From Pseudomonas marincola (GTDB lineage: Bacteria; Pseudomonadota; Gammaproteobacteria; Pseudomonadales; Pseudomonadaceae), in the NCBI RefSeq assembly GCF_900116605.1, contig NZ_FPBC01000003.1:296553-360552 (forward strand): DNA of 64,000 nt. The letters are read 5' to 3'. Under the pieces are notes generated by a model. The model saw only the letters and a list, made by a program, of their open reading frames with translations, was not told the DNA's origin and searched no databases. Both the position numbers and the translations under genes were made by a program. Positions 10,830 to 19,483 of the stretch are shown one piece after another; positions within the stretch are counted from its first letter, which is position 1, and every line of letters begins with the position of its first letter.

Positions 10830-10839
10830 TCCCAATAAA

Positions 10840-10868
10840 AGGTGCGCTGGCTTGATCGCCGCGCACCT
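10840..10868 (+). terminator. Hairpin between thiC and cytX
   Basis: AGGTGCGC (10840-10847) pairs with GCGCACCT (10861-10868), extended by an inner GGC/GCC. The following bases contain only a short T run (GTGGTTTT), so termination may be partial and cytX may be reached by readthrough. Confidence 0.5.
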
Positions 10869-10940
10869 GATTCGTGGTTTTAGAGCGCCGGGGTTACTGA
10901 CTCCGGCTTTTGCTTATCTGTTGATCGAGATGCCTTGCGC

Positions 10941-12239
10941 ATGAAAACTCCCAATACTTATTCACCTCATCTGGCGGTTCCGGCCGGGCAGCGCGTATTC
11001 GGCGGCCGTGACCTGTTCTCGCTGTGGTTCTCTCTGGGCATCGGCCTGATGGTCTTGCAGCTTGGTGCTTTGCTCGCGCCGGGCCTGGGCATGAGCGGCG
11101 CGATGCTGGCCATTGCTTGCGGCACGGCGGTCGGCGTGTTGCTGCTCGGCGCGGTTGCGGTCATCGGCAGCGATACCGGGTTGGCTTCGATGGCAGCGCT
11201 CAAGCTGTCGCTGGGCAGCAAGGGGGCGGTGCTGCCCGCGCTGCTCAATTTGCTGCAACTGGTCGGTTGGGGCGCATTCGAGATTATCGTCATGCGTGAC
11301 GCTGCCAGCCTGTTGGCGGGCCGCGCATTCGGTGAGAACAGCCTGCTCACCGAGCCGATGCTCTGGACCTTGCTGTTTGGTGCGCTGGCAACACTGTTGG
11401 CAGTGAGTGGCCCGCTGACGTTCGTGCGGCGGATTCTGCGCAAGTGGGGCATCTGGTTGTTGCTCGGGGCGTGCGTCTGGTTGACCTGGAACCTGTTCGA
11501 CAAGGCCGACATGGCCGCGCTTTGGGCGCGCACCGGTGATGGTTCGATGCCGTTTGCGCTGGGCTTTGACATTGCTATCGCCATGCCGTTGTCGTGGTTG
11601 CCGCTGATCGCCGATTACTCGCGCTTCGGCAAGAGTGCGCGCAGCGTATTTGGCGGCACAGCCTGCGGATTCTTCCTGGGCAACTTCTGGCTGATGAGTC
11701 TCGGCGTGGCTTATACGCTGGCGTTCGCGGCAGATGCCGAGGTCAACACCTTGTTGCTGGCGTTGGCGGGCGCGGGGCTGGGGATACCGTTACTGCTGAT
11801 CCTGCTCGACGAGTCCGAGAATGCCTTTGCCGATATTCACTCGGCGGCGGTTTCCAGCGGGATTCTGCTGGCGGTCAAGGTCGAGTACCTGGCGCTGGCA
11901 ATCGGTGCGCTGTGCACCTTGATCGCGCTGTTTGCGCCGTTGGCTGAATACCAGAATTTTCTGCTGCTGATCGGCTCGGTGTTCGCGCCGTTGTTTGGCG
12001 TGGTGCTGGTCGACCACTTTATTCTGCGTCGTCGGCAGGTTCCGCAGGGAACATTGCCAGCATTGCGCTGGGATACCGTGGCGGCCTGGGGCTGTGGTGC
12101 GGTGATTTATCACCTGCTGAGCAATTTCTGGCCTGACGTGGGCGCAACCCTGCCGGCGTTGTTAGCGGCGGCGGGGCTGCAGTTCGTGCTGGGAAAACTT
12201 AGCTCTCAGGCAAAAACTCTGGTTTCAGTATCCCCTTGA
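10941..12239 (+). CDS. cytX: NCS1-family transporter, putative hydroxymethylpyrimidine transporter CytX
   Basis: A 432-residue inner-membrane protein with about 12 hydrophobic helices, of the nucleobase:cation symporter-1 (cytosine permease) family. Helix 1 begins near FSLWFSLGIGLMVLQLGALL, and MPLSWLPLIADYSRFG is the conserved helix 6 region of NCS1 proteins. The position directly after a TPP-riboswitch-controlled thiC is typical of CytX, thought to import HMP for thiamine salvage; the substrate is inferred from context. A TTG two codons upstream (10935) is an alternative start; GAGA 10 bases before 10941 supports ATG. Its 3' end overlaps the convergent lipoprotein gene by 41 bp. Confidence 0.88.
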   Translation: MKTPNTYSPHLAVPAGQRVFGGRDLFSLWFSLGIGLMVLQLGALLAPGLGMSGAMLAIACGTAVGVLLLGAVAVIGSDTGLASMAALKLSLGSKGAVLPALLNLLQLVGWGAFEIIVMRDAASLLAGRAFGENSLLTEPMLWTLLFGALATLLAVSGPLTFVRRILRKWGIWLLLGACVWLTWNLFDKADMAALWARTGDGSMPFALGFDIAIAMPLSWLPLIADYSRFGKSARSVFGGTACGFFLGNFWLMSLGVAYTLAFAADAEVNTLLLALAGAGLGIPLLLILLDESENAFADIHSAAVSSGILLAVKVEYLALAIGALCTLIALFAPLAEYQNFLLLIGSVFAPLFGVVLVDHFILRRRQVPQGTLPALRWDTVAAWGCGAVIYHLLSNFWPDVGATLPALLAAAGLQFVLGKLSSQAKTLVSVSP

Positions 12240-12936
12240 GCTGAGCGTACGGAATGGTCAGCGACGGATGGCCATTCGAGTACGGGCCGAGGGTCAGTAC
12301 ATCGTATTTGAGCAGCAACTGGTCGCGCGTCAACGCAATGTTTTGCGTTTCGCGGAACGGCCAGTCCTTCACAAAGCTTGGGTCTTTATCCAGCTGATTC
12401 TTGGCCAGCCAACGCTTATGGGCTTGCTCGACTTGAGCCCAGAATGCCCCGGACCGGCTCGGCAGCAGAATATCGTTGAGGGTCAGCACCTTCCCTGTGT
12501 CGCGGTCGTAGTTGATGAAACCGCGACCGGGCATACCGTGATTGCCTCCCGTGTCGATGTAGCTGGAGAACTCAATCACCGCAACATCGTCATGTTGATC
12601 AATTAGCTTGGCCTGCAGATAGGTTTTCCAGCCTGGCTCGGCGTTTTGCAGGAAGTCTTTTTCAAACGACTCCAGCGAGGTGGGCTGCGGCGCGTCCGGT
12701 GAGTTTTGGGTCATGCTGAGCAGGCGCTTTTCAACCAGTTCATCCAGTTGTGGATTGTTGGCGAACTTCAGCGTGTCGATGTTCACCAGCGGGCAGGATT
12801 CACCCGCGCAGCCTGGCAGACGGTGCTCCCACGCCACGCGTTTAGGCTGCAGGGGTTCTTGTTGCGGCAGCAGGCTTTGGCAGCCACCGAGGATCAGGCC
12901 GAAACCTGCTATTGCGAGTAATTTGGTCAGGGACAT
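12199..12936 (-). CDS. DUF3298/RsiV-like domain lipoprotein
   Basis: A 245-residue predicted lipoprotein. The signal sequence MSLTKLLAIAGFGLILGGC ends in a lipobox (LGGC, Cys near 19); the following residues are QS, with no Asp at +2, so outer-membrane sorting is likely. The C-terminal half (FSSYIDTGGNHGMPG then GPYSNGHPSLTIPYAQLKG) matches the DUF3298/RsiV C-terminal module, which in RsiV binds lysozyme; whether it does so here is unknown. The frame stays open to 13113, but the Met at 12936 is the one that yields a signal peptide. The last 41 bp overlap cytX tail to tail. Confidence 0.82.
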   Translation of the reverse strand: MSLTKLLAIAGFGLILGGCQSLLPQQEPLQPKRVAWEHRLPGCAGESCPLVNIDTLKFANNPQLDELVEKRLLSMTQNSPDAPQPTSLESFEKDFLQNAEPGWKTYLQAKLIDQHDDVAVIEFSSYIDTGGNHGMPGRGFINYDRDTGKVLTLNDILLPSRSGAFWAQVEQAHKRWLAKNQLDKDPSFVKDWPFRETQNIALTRDQLLLKYDVLTLGPYSNGHPSLTIPYAQLKGILKPEFLPES

Positions 12937-13214
12937 TGAATTCTTCGTTGGCTGAATGAAGAGAATGCAGAGTTTACAAGGGTGTTGGAAGGTTTGGGCA
13001 AGGGCGCAAAGGGCTTCACATGATCCACAGGTTATCTGCTGATGGTGCGTTTTGACTGCACAAGCGTGCACGAGTTCGCAGCACATTACCTGATCTGGCC
13101 CATTGCCCGCCAACGGCTTGTGGCTTGCACCGGCGTACCACGTAAATTGGCTGCATAGCTGGGCGCGCAGAGTTAGGATGCGCGAAAGCAGCTAATGAAT
13201 GAGATGAGACAACC

Positions 13215-13832
13215 ATGAGTGAACTGTTCAAAGCCGATGCGGACTCGCTGGAGATACTGCAGCGCGAAACTTGTTTCAAGGGCTTCTACCGGCTCGACCG
13301 ACTGCGCCTGCGTCATCGCCAGTTCAGCGGCGCGATGGGCCCAGAGATCAGTCGCGAACTGTTTGTTCGCCACGATGCGGTCTGCGTGCTGCCTTATGAC
13401 GCGCAACGCGACGAAGTGGTGCTGATCGAGCAGTTTCGCGTTGGCGCGGCCGATAAAAGCGCCAGCCCGTGGTTACTTGAACTTGTGGCCGGTTTGATAG
13501 ACAAAGACGAGCAGCCTGAAGAGGTGGCGCGCCGTGAGGCGGTAGAGGAAGCCGCGCTTGAGCTTGGGGCGCTGTGGCCCATCACTCAGTACTATCCTTC
13601 ACCTGGTGGATCGGACGAACGTGTTCATCTGTTTATCGGCCGTTGCGACAGTTCCAACGCCGGTGGAGTGCACGGTCTTGCTGAAGAGGGTGAAGATATC
13701 AAGGTGCATGTGTGGGCATTCGAGGATGCCTTGCAGGCCGTTAAAAATGGCATTATCGACAATGCAGCGAGCATTATTGCGCTGCAATGGCTGGCGCTTA
13801 ACCGCGCCGAAGTGAGGGGGATGTGGGTTTAA
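13215..13832 (+). CDS. nudF: ADP-ribose pyrophosphatase NudF (Nudix hydrolase)
   Basis: Hydrolyses ADP-ribose to AMP and ribose 5-phosphate in the cytosol, limiting toxic ADP-ribose and ADP-sugars. The protein is 205 residues, typical. The Nudix box runs from Gly93 (GLIDKDEQ) to Leu115 (RREAVEEAAL): the metal-binding REAVEE core is intact, but the usual Gly of the consensus REUxEExGU is Ala114. It heads the cluster nudF-DUF1249-cpdA-yqiA-parE, the same order as in Escherichia coli. The next gene starts inside its last codons. Confidence 0.94.
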   Translation: MSELFKADADSLEILQRETCFKGFYRLDRLRLRHRQFSGAMGPEISRELFVRHDAVCVLPYDAQRDEVVLIEQFRVGAADKSASPWLLELVAGLIDKDEQPEEVARREAVEEAALELGALWPITQYYPSPGGSDERVHLFIGRCDSSNAGGVHGLAEEGEDIKVHVWAFEDALQAVKNGIIDNAASIIALQWLALNRAEVRGMWV

Positions 13833-14287
13833 ATTTGCTACGTGAGCGCTACCGGGTAGACCTGCTGGAACTGCAGGCCACCTGTGAGGCGAATTATGCT
13901 CGGCTGATGCGCTTGCTCCCGGCAATGCGCCAGGAGGAGGGCGTGCGCCGGATTGCTATCACCAGCGAGCAACACTCCATGGGCATGCTGGCGCTCAATG
14001 TGCTGGAAAACTGCCCTTACACCTCCACCATCGAGGTGAGTCAGGAACATAATCTGTCGTGGATGCCGGTGCCAACCTTAGAGGTTCGGGTGTATCACGA
14101 TGCGCGCATGGCCGAAGTCATCAGTGCTCAGAGCGCCCGGCGCTTTCGCAGTATTTACCCGTATCCCAATGCGGCGATGCACCAACCGGACGAAAAAAAC
14201 CAGCTCAACGTGTTTTTGGGTGAGTGGCTCAGCCACTGCCTTGAATGCGGGCATGAGCCGGAGCCGGTTTTAGTGGGCTCGCGCTAG
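13823..14287 (+). CDS. yqiB: DUF1249 family protein (YqiB-like)
   Basis: A 154-residue cytosolic protein of the DUF1249/YqiB family, function unknown. The conserved stretch VPTLEVRVYHDARMAEVISAQ and the C-terminal FLGEWLSHCLECGHE are visible. The best available start is GTG at 13823, which overlaps the nudF stop by 10 bp; AGGGGG at 13815-13820 is close, and a TTG at 13835 is an alternative. Its position between nudF and cpdA is the same as yqiB in E. coli, supporting orthology. Confidence 0.88.
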   Translation: MGLNLLRERYRVDLLELQATCEANYARLMRLLPAMRQEEGVRRIAITSEQHSMGMLALNVLENCPYTSTIEVSQEHNLSWMPVPTLEVRVYHDARMAEVISAQSARRFRSIYPYPNAAMHQPDEKNQLNVFLGEWLSHCLECGHEPEPVLVGSR

Positions 14288-14333
14288 GCAGGCCGGCCTA
14301 CATTCAGAACAGTCTGAAATTCTGTGATACAGG

Positions 14334-14349
14334 CCCGCTTAGCGGGTTT
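14334..14349 (+). terminator. Small hairpin between the DUF1249 gene and cpdA
   Basis: CCCGC, TTA, GCGGG followed by TTT. The stem is short (5 bp) and the loop tight, so a weak terminator or pause site at best. Confidence 0.35.
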
Positions 14350-14404
14350 ACTGCCATCTAAGCTAGCCTCCATACTTTAGCTATTCCGCTCAAGGAGATG
14401 GCTT

Positions 14405-15220
14405 TTGCCGAGCGCGCCGATGTCTAAAACCGATTCTTCAGTACTCATCGTGCAACTTTCAGACAGTCATCTTCTTGAGGAAGAGGGCGGCAGATTGTTG
14501 GGCATGGATACTTACGACAGTTTGCAGCAAGTGGTCGACCGGGTTCTGCAAGAGCAGCCGGTGGTCGATCTTGTGCTGGCCACGGGCGATCTCTCACAGG
14601 ATGGCAGCGAAGCCTCGTATCAGCGCTTCCGTGAGGTCAGCTCGGCCATTGATGCGCCCGCGCGTTGGTTGCCAGGCAATCATGATGAAGTGCCGGCGAT
14701 GCAGGCCGCCTGCGTTGCGACTCATCTGCTTGACCCGGTCGTGGATGTCGGCAACTGGCGGGTCATTGTGCTGGATTCCTCAATCCCAGGCGCTGTGCCT
14801 GGCTATTTGAGTGACCGACAACTGGCGCTGCTGGAGCGTGCCTTGAGCGAGGCGCCTGATCGCTATCATTTGATTACCCTGCATCATCACCCTGTGAGCA
14901 TTGGTTGCCGCTGGATGGAGCCGATTGGCCTGCGCAATCCGGGCGCGCTGTTTGCTGTGCTGGACCGCTTTCCACAGGCGCGCGCCGTACTTTGGGGGCA
15001 TGTGCATCAGGAGTTCGACCAGATGCGCGGCAACCTGCGCCTGCTGGCGTCGCCGTCCACCTGTGTGCAGTTCATGCCGGGCAGCGAAGACTTTCAGGTC
15101 GATACAACCGAGCCGGGGTATCGCTGGTTACGCTTGTACGACGACGGTCGCTTGGAAACTGGCGTGTCACGGGTGGCCGGGATCGATTACGTGGTCGACT
15201 ACAGCGTTAAGGGCTATTAA
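14405..15220 (+). CDS. cpdA: 3',5'-cyclic AMP phosphodiesterase CpdA
   Basis: A class III cyclic nucleotide phosphodiesterase that hydrolyses cAMP, so it would oppose cAMP-Vfr/CRP signalling; 271 residues. All calcineurin-like metal ligands are present in order: LSDSHL, GDLSQDG, GNHDE, the histidine run HHHP near residue 160, and GHVHQE near 200. The TTG at 14405 is chosen over ATG 14420 because AAGGAG (14392-14397) is 7 bases from TTG and 22 from ATG. The adjacent yqiA and parE match the E. coli order. Confidence 0.95.
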   Translation: MPSAPMSKTDSSVLIVQLSDSHLLEEEGGRLLGMDTYDSLQQVVDRVLQEQPVVDLVLATGDLSQDGSEASYQRFREVSSAIDAPARWLPGNHDEVPAMQAACVATHLLDPVVDVGNWRVIVLDSSIPGAVPGYLSDRQLALLERALSEAPDRYHLITLHHHPVSIGCRWMEPIGLRNPGALFAVLDRFPQARAVLWGHVHQEFDQMRGNLRLLASPSTCVQFMPGSEDFQVDTTEPGYRWLRLYDDGRLETGVSRVAGIDYVVDYSVKGY

Positions 15221-15260
15221 CTGCCAGCCGTCGTGCAGGTAGTCACTGCCTGTACGTCCG

Positions 15261-15277
15261 GCCCTGTTTCTCAGGGC
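15261..15277 (+). terminator. Hairpin between cpdA and yqiA
   Basis: GCCCTG, TTTCT, CAGGGC makes a 6-bp stem 40 bases after the cpdA stop. There is no T tract, so this is a weak candidate. Confidence 0.3.
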
Positions 15278-15378
15278 TGGCGGTGCATCAGGCTTACGCT
15301 TTGCAACTTCTTGGGCTAGAGCCTGACCCTGTAAAGCTGCTACCGTTTGGCCTTATTAATCAATTCACTCGATAAACC

Positions 15379-16005
15379 ATGCCCGCCAGTCACCCCAGCA
15401 TCCTTTATTTACACGGTCTGAACAGCTCGCCAGCCTCGCATAAAGCCAGTCAGTTGCAGCGGGCCATGCAGCACATGGGGCTGGCCGAACAGCTGGCGAT
15501 ACCGGCTCTGCATCATCATCCGCGTGTGGCAATCGCGCAGATAGAGACGCTGATCGAAACCCTCGGGCGGCCTGTGCTGGTCGGTAGCTCGCTGGGCGGC
15601 TACTATGCGACCCACTTGGCTGAGCGGCATGGGCTTAAAGCGCTGCTGATCAATCCTGCTGTGAGTCCGCATTTACGCTTTGATGGTTATTTAGGCCCGC
15701 AGACCAACTTTTACAGCAATGAAACCTGGGATCTGACTGCCGATCACGTGAGTGCGCTGGCTGAGCTTGATGTGCCGCCGCCGACGGATGGAAGCCGTTA
15801 TCAGGTCTGGTTGCAAACGGCTGATGAAACCCTTGATTATCGCGACGCAGGCGTATTTTATCGCCAGTGTGCCTTGCGTATTCAGGCTGGCGGCGATCAC
15901 GGCTTTCAGGGATTTGCTGAGCGCCTGCCAATGCTCTTTGCTTTTGCGGGGATCGCGCCACAATACTGGCGTGATACCGATTTTTGCGCGCTGGATGTGC
16001 AGTGA
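15379..16005 (+). CDS. yqiA: YqiA-type esterase (alpha/beta hydrolase)
   Basis: A 208-residue alpha/beta hydrolase of the UPF0227/YqiA family; E. coli YqiA cleaves short acyl esters such as palmitoyl-CoA and p-nitrophenyl esters in vitro. The oxyanion segment LYLHGLNSSP, nucleophile elbow GSSLGG (Ser71) and catalytic-His region GGDHGFQGF near residue 180 are intact. It lies 80 bp upstream of parE, as in E. coli. I see no clear Shine-Dalgarno sequence before the ATG. Confidence 0.92.
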   Translation: MPASHPSILYLHGLNSSPASHKASQLQRAMQHMGLAEQLAIPALHHHPRVAIAQIETLIETLGRPVLVGSSLGGYYATHLAERHGLKALLINPAVSPHLRFDGYLGPQTNFYSNETWDLTADHVSALAELDVPPPTDGSRYQVWLQTADETLDYRDAGVFYRQCALRIQAGGDHGFQGFAERLPMLFAFAGIAPQYWRDTDFCALDVQ

Positions 16006-16085
16006 TTGGCCAGTTGATGGCCGAACCCTGCACCTCGCGTTCTGTTTAGAAGTACCTCGATTAACTGAAGAAGATTAAGAGACCT

Positions 16086-17975
16086 ATGGCCAGTTATAAC
16101 GCAGACGCCATCGAAGTCCTTTCCGGTCTTGATCCGGTTCGTAAACGTCCCGGCATGTACACCGACACCAGTCGGCCCAATCACCTGGCTCAGGAAGTCA
16201 TCGACAACAGTGTCGACGAAGCACTGGCCGGTCATGCCCGTTCGATCCAGGTCATCCTGCATCAGGACAACTCGCTCGAAGTCAGCGATGACGGGCGCGG
16301 TATGCCGGTAGATATGCACCCTGAAGAAGGCATCAGCGGCGTCGAGCTGATTTTCACCAAGCTGCACGCCGGCGGTAAGTTCTCCAACAAGAACTACCAG
16401 TTCTCAGGCGGTTTGCACGGTGTGGGCATTTCGGTGGTCAACGCGCTCTCGACCCACGTTGAAGTGCGGGTCAAGCGTGACGGCAGCGAATACCAGATGA
16501 CCTTTGCCGATGGCTTCAAATCAAGCGACTTGCAAGTGGTGGGTACGGTTGGCAAGCGCAACACGGGCACCAGCGTGCACTTCTGGCCGGATGGCAAATA
16601 TTTTGATTCGCCGAAGTTCTCGATCAGCCGCCTCAAGCACGTGCTCAAGGCCAAGGCAGTACTCTGCCCGGGTCTGGCCGTCAGCTTTGAAGACAAAGCC
16701 AGCGGCGAGCGGGTTGAATGGCTTTATGAGGACGGCCTGCGTTCCTATCTGGTCGATGCCGTCAGCGAATTCCAGCGCCTGCCGGATATGCCGTTCTGCG
16801 GCAGCCTGAGCGGCAATAAAGAAGCCGTAGATTGGGCGCTGCTGTGGTTGCCGGAAGGCGGCGACAGCGTTCAGGAAAGTTACGTCAACCTGATCCCGAC
16901 TGCGCAAGGCGGCACGCACGTCAACGGCCTGCGTCAGGGCTTGCTCGATGCCCTGCGCGAGTTCTGCGAGTTCCGCAACCTGATCCCGCGTGGCGTCAAG
17001 CTGGCGCCGGAAGATGTCTGGGAGCGCATCGCCTTCGTCCTCTCGATGAAAATGCAGGACGCCCAGTTCTCCGGGCAGACCAAGGAGCGTCTGTCGTCGC
17101 GTGAAGCCTCGGCGTTTGTCTCGGGCGTGGTCAAAGATGCGTTCAGCCTGTGGCTCAATGCCAACCCCGAGTTGGGTCAGCAGTTGGCTGAACTGGCTAT
17201 CAGCAATGCCAGCCGTCGCCTCAAGGCCGCGAAAAAGGTCGAGCGTAAGCGCATTACCCAAGGCCCGGCTCTGCCCGGTAAATTGGCCGATTGCGCCGGG
17301 CAGGACCCGAAGCGTTCTGAGCTGTTTCTGGTAGAGGGTGACTCCGCTGGCGGTTCGGCCAAGCAGGCGCGCGATAAAGAGTTTCAAGCGATCATGCCGT
17401 TGCGCGGCAAGATTCTTAACACCTGGGAAGTCGATGGCAGCGTGGTGTTGGGCTCGCAAGAAGTTCACGATATTGCCGTCGCGATCGGTATCGATCCAGG
17501 TTCCGCTGATCTGACGCAACTGCGCTACGGCAAAATCTGCATCCTTGCCGACGCCGACTCCGATGGTCTGCACATTGCCACTTTGTTGTGCGCGTTGTTT
17601 GTTCGGCACTTCCGTCCGTTGGTCGACGCCGGGCACATTTTCGTGGCCATGCCGCCGTTGTATCGCATTGACCAAGGCAAAGAGATTTTCTACGCGCTGG
17701 ATGATGCCGAGCGCGACGGTATTCTTGATCGACTGGTCGCCGAGAAGCGTCGCGGCAAACCGCAAGTCACGCGATTCAAGGGTCTGGGCGAGATGAATCC
17801 GCCGCAACTGCGTGAAACCACCATGGATCCGAACACCCGTCGTCTGGTCCAGCTCACGCTGGAAGACTTCGCCGGTACGGAAGAGATCATGGATATGCTG
17901 CTGGCCAAAAAACGTGCGTCTGATCGCAAGTCGTGGCTGGAGTCGAAAGGAAATCTGGCTGAGGTTCTGCTTTGA
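16086..17975 (+). CDS. parE: DNA topoisomerase IV subunit B ParE
   Basis: The ATPase subunit of topoisomerase IV, which decatenates replicated chromosomes; 629 residues, full length. The GHKL ATPase has NSVDEALAGHA, DDGRGMPVD and GGLHGVGISVVNALS; the TOPRIM domain has LFLVEGDSAGGSAKQARD and LADADSDGLHI. The EGDSAGGSAKQ stretch, part of the quinolone-determining region, carries the usual residues. AAGAG precedes the ATG. Its stop overlaps the next start by 4 bp, forming the chain parE, two envelope genes, parC. Confidence 0.98.
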   Translation: MASYNADAIEVLSGLDPVRKRPGMYTDTSRPNHLAQEVIDNSVDEALAGHARSIQVILHQDNSLEVSDDGRGMPVDMHPEEGISGVELIFTKLHAGGKFSNKNYQFSGGLHGVGISVVNALSTHVEVRVKRDGSEYQMTFADGFKSSDLQVVGTVGKRNTGTSVHFWPDGKYFDSPKFSISRLKHVLKAKAVLCPGLAVSFEDKASGERVEWLYEDGLRSYLVDAVSEFQRLPDMPFCGSLSGNKEAVDWALLWLPEGGDSVQESYVNLIPTAQGGTHVNGLRQGLLDALREFCEFRNLIPRGVKLAPEDVWERIAFVLSMKMQDAQFSGQTKERLSSREASAFVSGVVKDAFSLWLNANPELGQQLAELAISNASRRLKAAKKVERKRITQGPALPGKLADCAGQDPKRSELFLVEGDSAGGSAKQARDKEFQAIMPLRGKILNTWEVDGSVVLGSQEVHDIAVAIGIDPGSADLTQLRYGKICILADADSDGLHIATLLCALFVRHFRPLVDAGHIFVAMPPLYRIDQGKEIFYALDDAERDGILDRLVAEKRRGKPQVTRFKGLGEMNPPQLRETTMDPNTRRLVQLTLEDFAGTEEIMDMLLAKKRASDRKSWLESKGNLAEVLL

Positions 17976-18955
17976 GGCAGTTGTTATTTACCCTGACCCT
18001 GTTTATCTCGGCGCCGCTGTTTGCGGCAACCGAGGCCCCCGAAGAACTCAAACTGCTCAGTGAAAACCCAGTCGCCGGCATGGAGCAGGGCAACCTGTCC
18101 GGGCTGGCGTGGTGCGGTGATGCCTTGTGGGCGGTTTCCGACCGTGAAGACGGGCACGTTTATCGGCTCAATACCGATGTGAGCCCGTGGCAAGCCGAGG
18201 CTGAGACATTTGTTGCGCCGCCGCTGCCGGACAACATGCGGCCGTGGGGCATGAAAATGCGCGGCTGGATCACCGGCCTTATCCGCGGTGGCGATCTGGA
18301 CTTCGAAGGTATTTCCTGTGATTCCGCTGGCAACCGTTATCTGCTCAGCGAGGCGCATGCCGGTGTGCTGAAAATGCCGCCAGCGGGGGAGCCCGAATGG
18401 TTGACCCTGCCGAAAACCTTTATGCGACAGGCGCGTGCCAGTGGCTTGCTGCTGCACTTCAACGCCATGCTTGAAGGGATTGCGATTGATCCGGCAGGCG
18501 AGCGCATGTGGTTGGCTGCCGAGCGTGAGCGCCGGGGATTGCTGGCGTTGTATGGCAAGTCCAACAACTGGCGCTGTCAGGGCCCTTGCGTGCTGCAAAG
18601 CGAGAGCGGGGTTGTGGTTGCGCCCAAACTTGGCGCGGGGCCAGTGCCCAAGGATTATTCCGATCTGAGCTTTTATCAGGAGAAACTCTTCACTCTGGAG
18701 CGTCAGGCGCATCAGATCTGCCGCCGTGAACTTGAAACCGGCGCAGTCGAGCGCTGTTGGTCCTTTGCCGAAGCGGCACTGACCGACGCGCGCCGCTACG
18801 ACAGTAAATACGGCATGGCCGAGGCGCTGTGGATTGATCCAGAAGGTGCCTGGATCGGACTTGATACCGGTGCTCACACGCGCGCCGATGGCGAAGACCG
18901 GTCAATCGTCTGGCGTTTTGGCGCGCCAAAAGGTGGCTGGGAGCAAGCGGAGTGA
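17972..18955 (+). CDS. Secreted phytase-like / esterase-like domain protein
   Basis: A 327-residue exported protein with a signal peptide (about residues 1-19, ending LFAA). The body has repeated NLSGLAWCGDALWAVSDR, DLDFEGISCDSAGNRYLLSE and MLEGIAIDPAGERMWLAAE blades, the pattern of the 'esterase-like activity of phytase' beta-propeller family. Four Cys in the mature part may form disulfides in the periplasm. Start is TTG at 17972, overlapping the parE stop (TTGA), and its own stop overlaps the next start (GTGA). The substrate is unknown; phytase activity should not be assumed. Confidence 0.8.
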   Translation: MRQLLFTLTLFISAPLFAATEAPEELKLLSENPVAGMEQGNLSGLAWCGDALWAVSDREDGHVYRLNTDVSPWQAEAETFVAPPLPDNMRPWGMKMRGWITGLIRGGDLDFEGISCDSAGNRYLLSEAHAGVLKMPPAGEPEWLTLPKTFMRQARASGLLLHFNAMLEGIAIDPAGERMWLAAERERRGLLALYGKSNNWRCQGPCVLQSESGVVVAPKLGAGPVPKDYSDLSFYQEKLFTLERQAHQICRRELETGAVERCWSFAEAALTDARRYDSKYGMAEALWIDPEGAWIGLDTGAHTRADGEDRSIVWRFGAPKGGWEQAE

Positions 18956-19476
18956 CTGAACAGACGCCGGGCAAACGCGCGGGGCGGGTGATGTGGGTGC
19001 TGGCGTGGGGCGCAGGCATATTGCTGGCGACACGCTTTTTCGGTGACTGGGAAACGGCCCAGTACAACCCCAATCAGGCGCCGGTGTCGGTTCAGGGCAA
19101 CGACTATATTGAAGTCCGCTTGGTCAGCTCCCGTGATGGGCATTACGTCTCGGCGGGGCAGATAAACGGCAACGATGTGACCTTTTTACTCGATACCGGC
19201 GCCACGCAGGTGGCGGTGCCGAGTGCAGTGGCTGAACAGCTTGGCCTGCAAGCGGGCGCGCCGATTGTGATCCGCACCGCAAATGGCCGGGCTACCGCCC
19301 ACAAAACCCGGCTCGACCGGCTTAAACTGGGCGCAATTGAACTGCGCGACGTGCCGGCGTTAATTGCGCCTGGCATGCATGGCGATGAGGTGTTGCTCGG
19401 TATGAGCGCCCTCAAACAACTCGAATTTACCCAGCGCGACGGCACCTTGATGCTGCGCCAATCAACTTTGCAATGA
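18952..19476 (+). CDS. Membrane-anchored retropepsin-like aspartic protease (clan AA)
   Basis: A 174-residue protein with one N-terminal transmembrane helix (about residues 12-28) and a periplasmic clan AA domain. The catalytic motif [13 protein letters not shown] (Asp-Thr-Gly) is intact and the C-terminal [14 protein letters not shown] segment fits the flap/hydrophobic-hydrophobic-Gly part of the family. One DTG per chain means a homodimer would be the active form. The GTG start overlaps the previous stop by 4 bp and the stop lies 7 bp before parC, so expression is locked to topoisomerase IV. Its substrate is unknown. Confidence 0.86.
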   Translation: MTEQTPGKRAGRVMWVLAWGAGILLATRFFGDWETAQYNPNQAPVSVQGNDYIEVRLVSSRDGHYVSAGQINGNDVTFLLDTGATQVAVPSAVAEQLGLQAGAPIVIRTANGRATAHKTRLDRLKLGAIELRDVPALIAPGMHGDEVLLGMSALKQLEFTQRDGTLMLRQSTLQ

Positions 19477-19483
19477 GGCCCGC

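Noticed and set aside
13021..13029. TGATCCACA, one base off the DnaA box consensus
   Set aside because: A single near-match without a cluster, in an ordinary intergenic region; no origin genes nearby.
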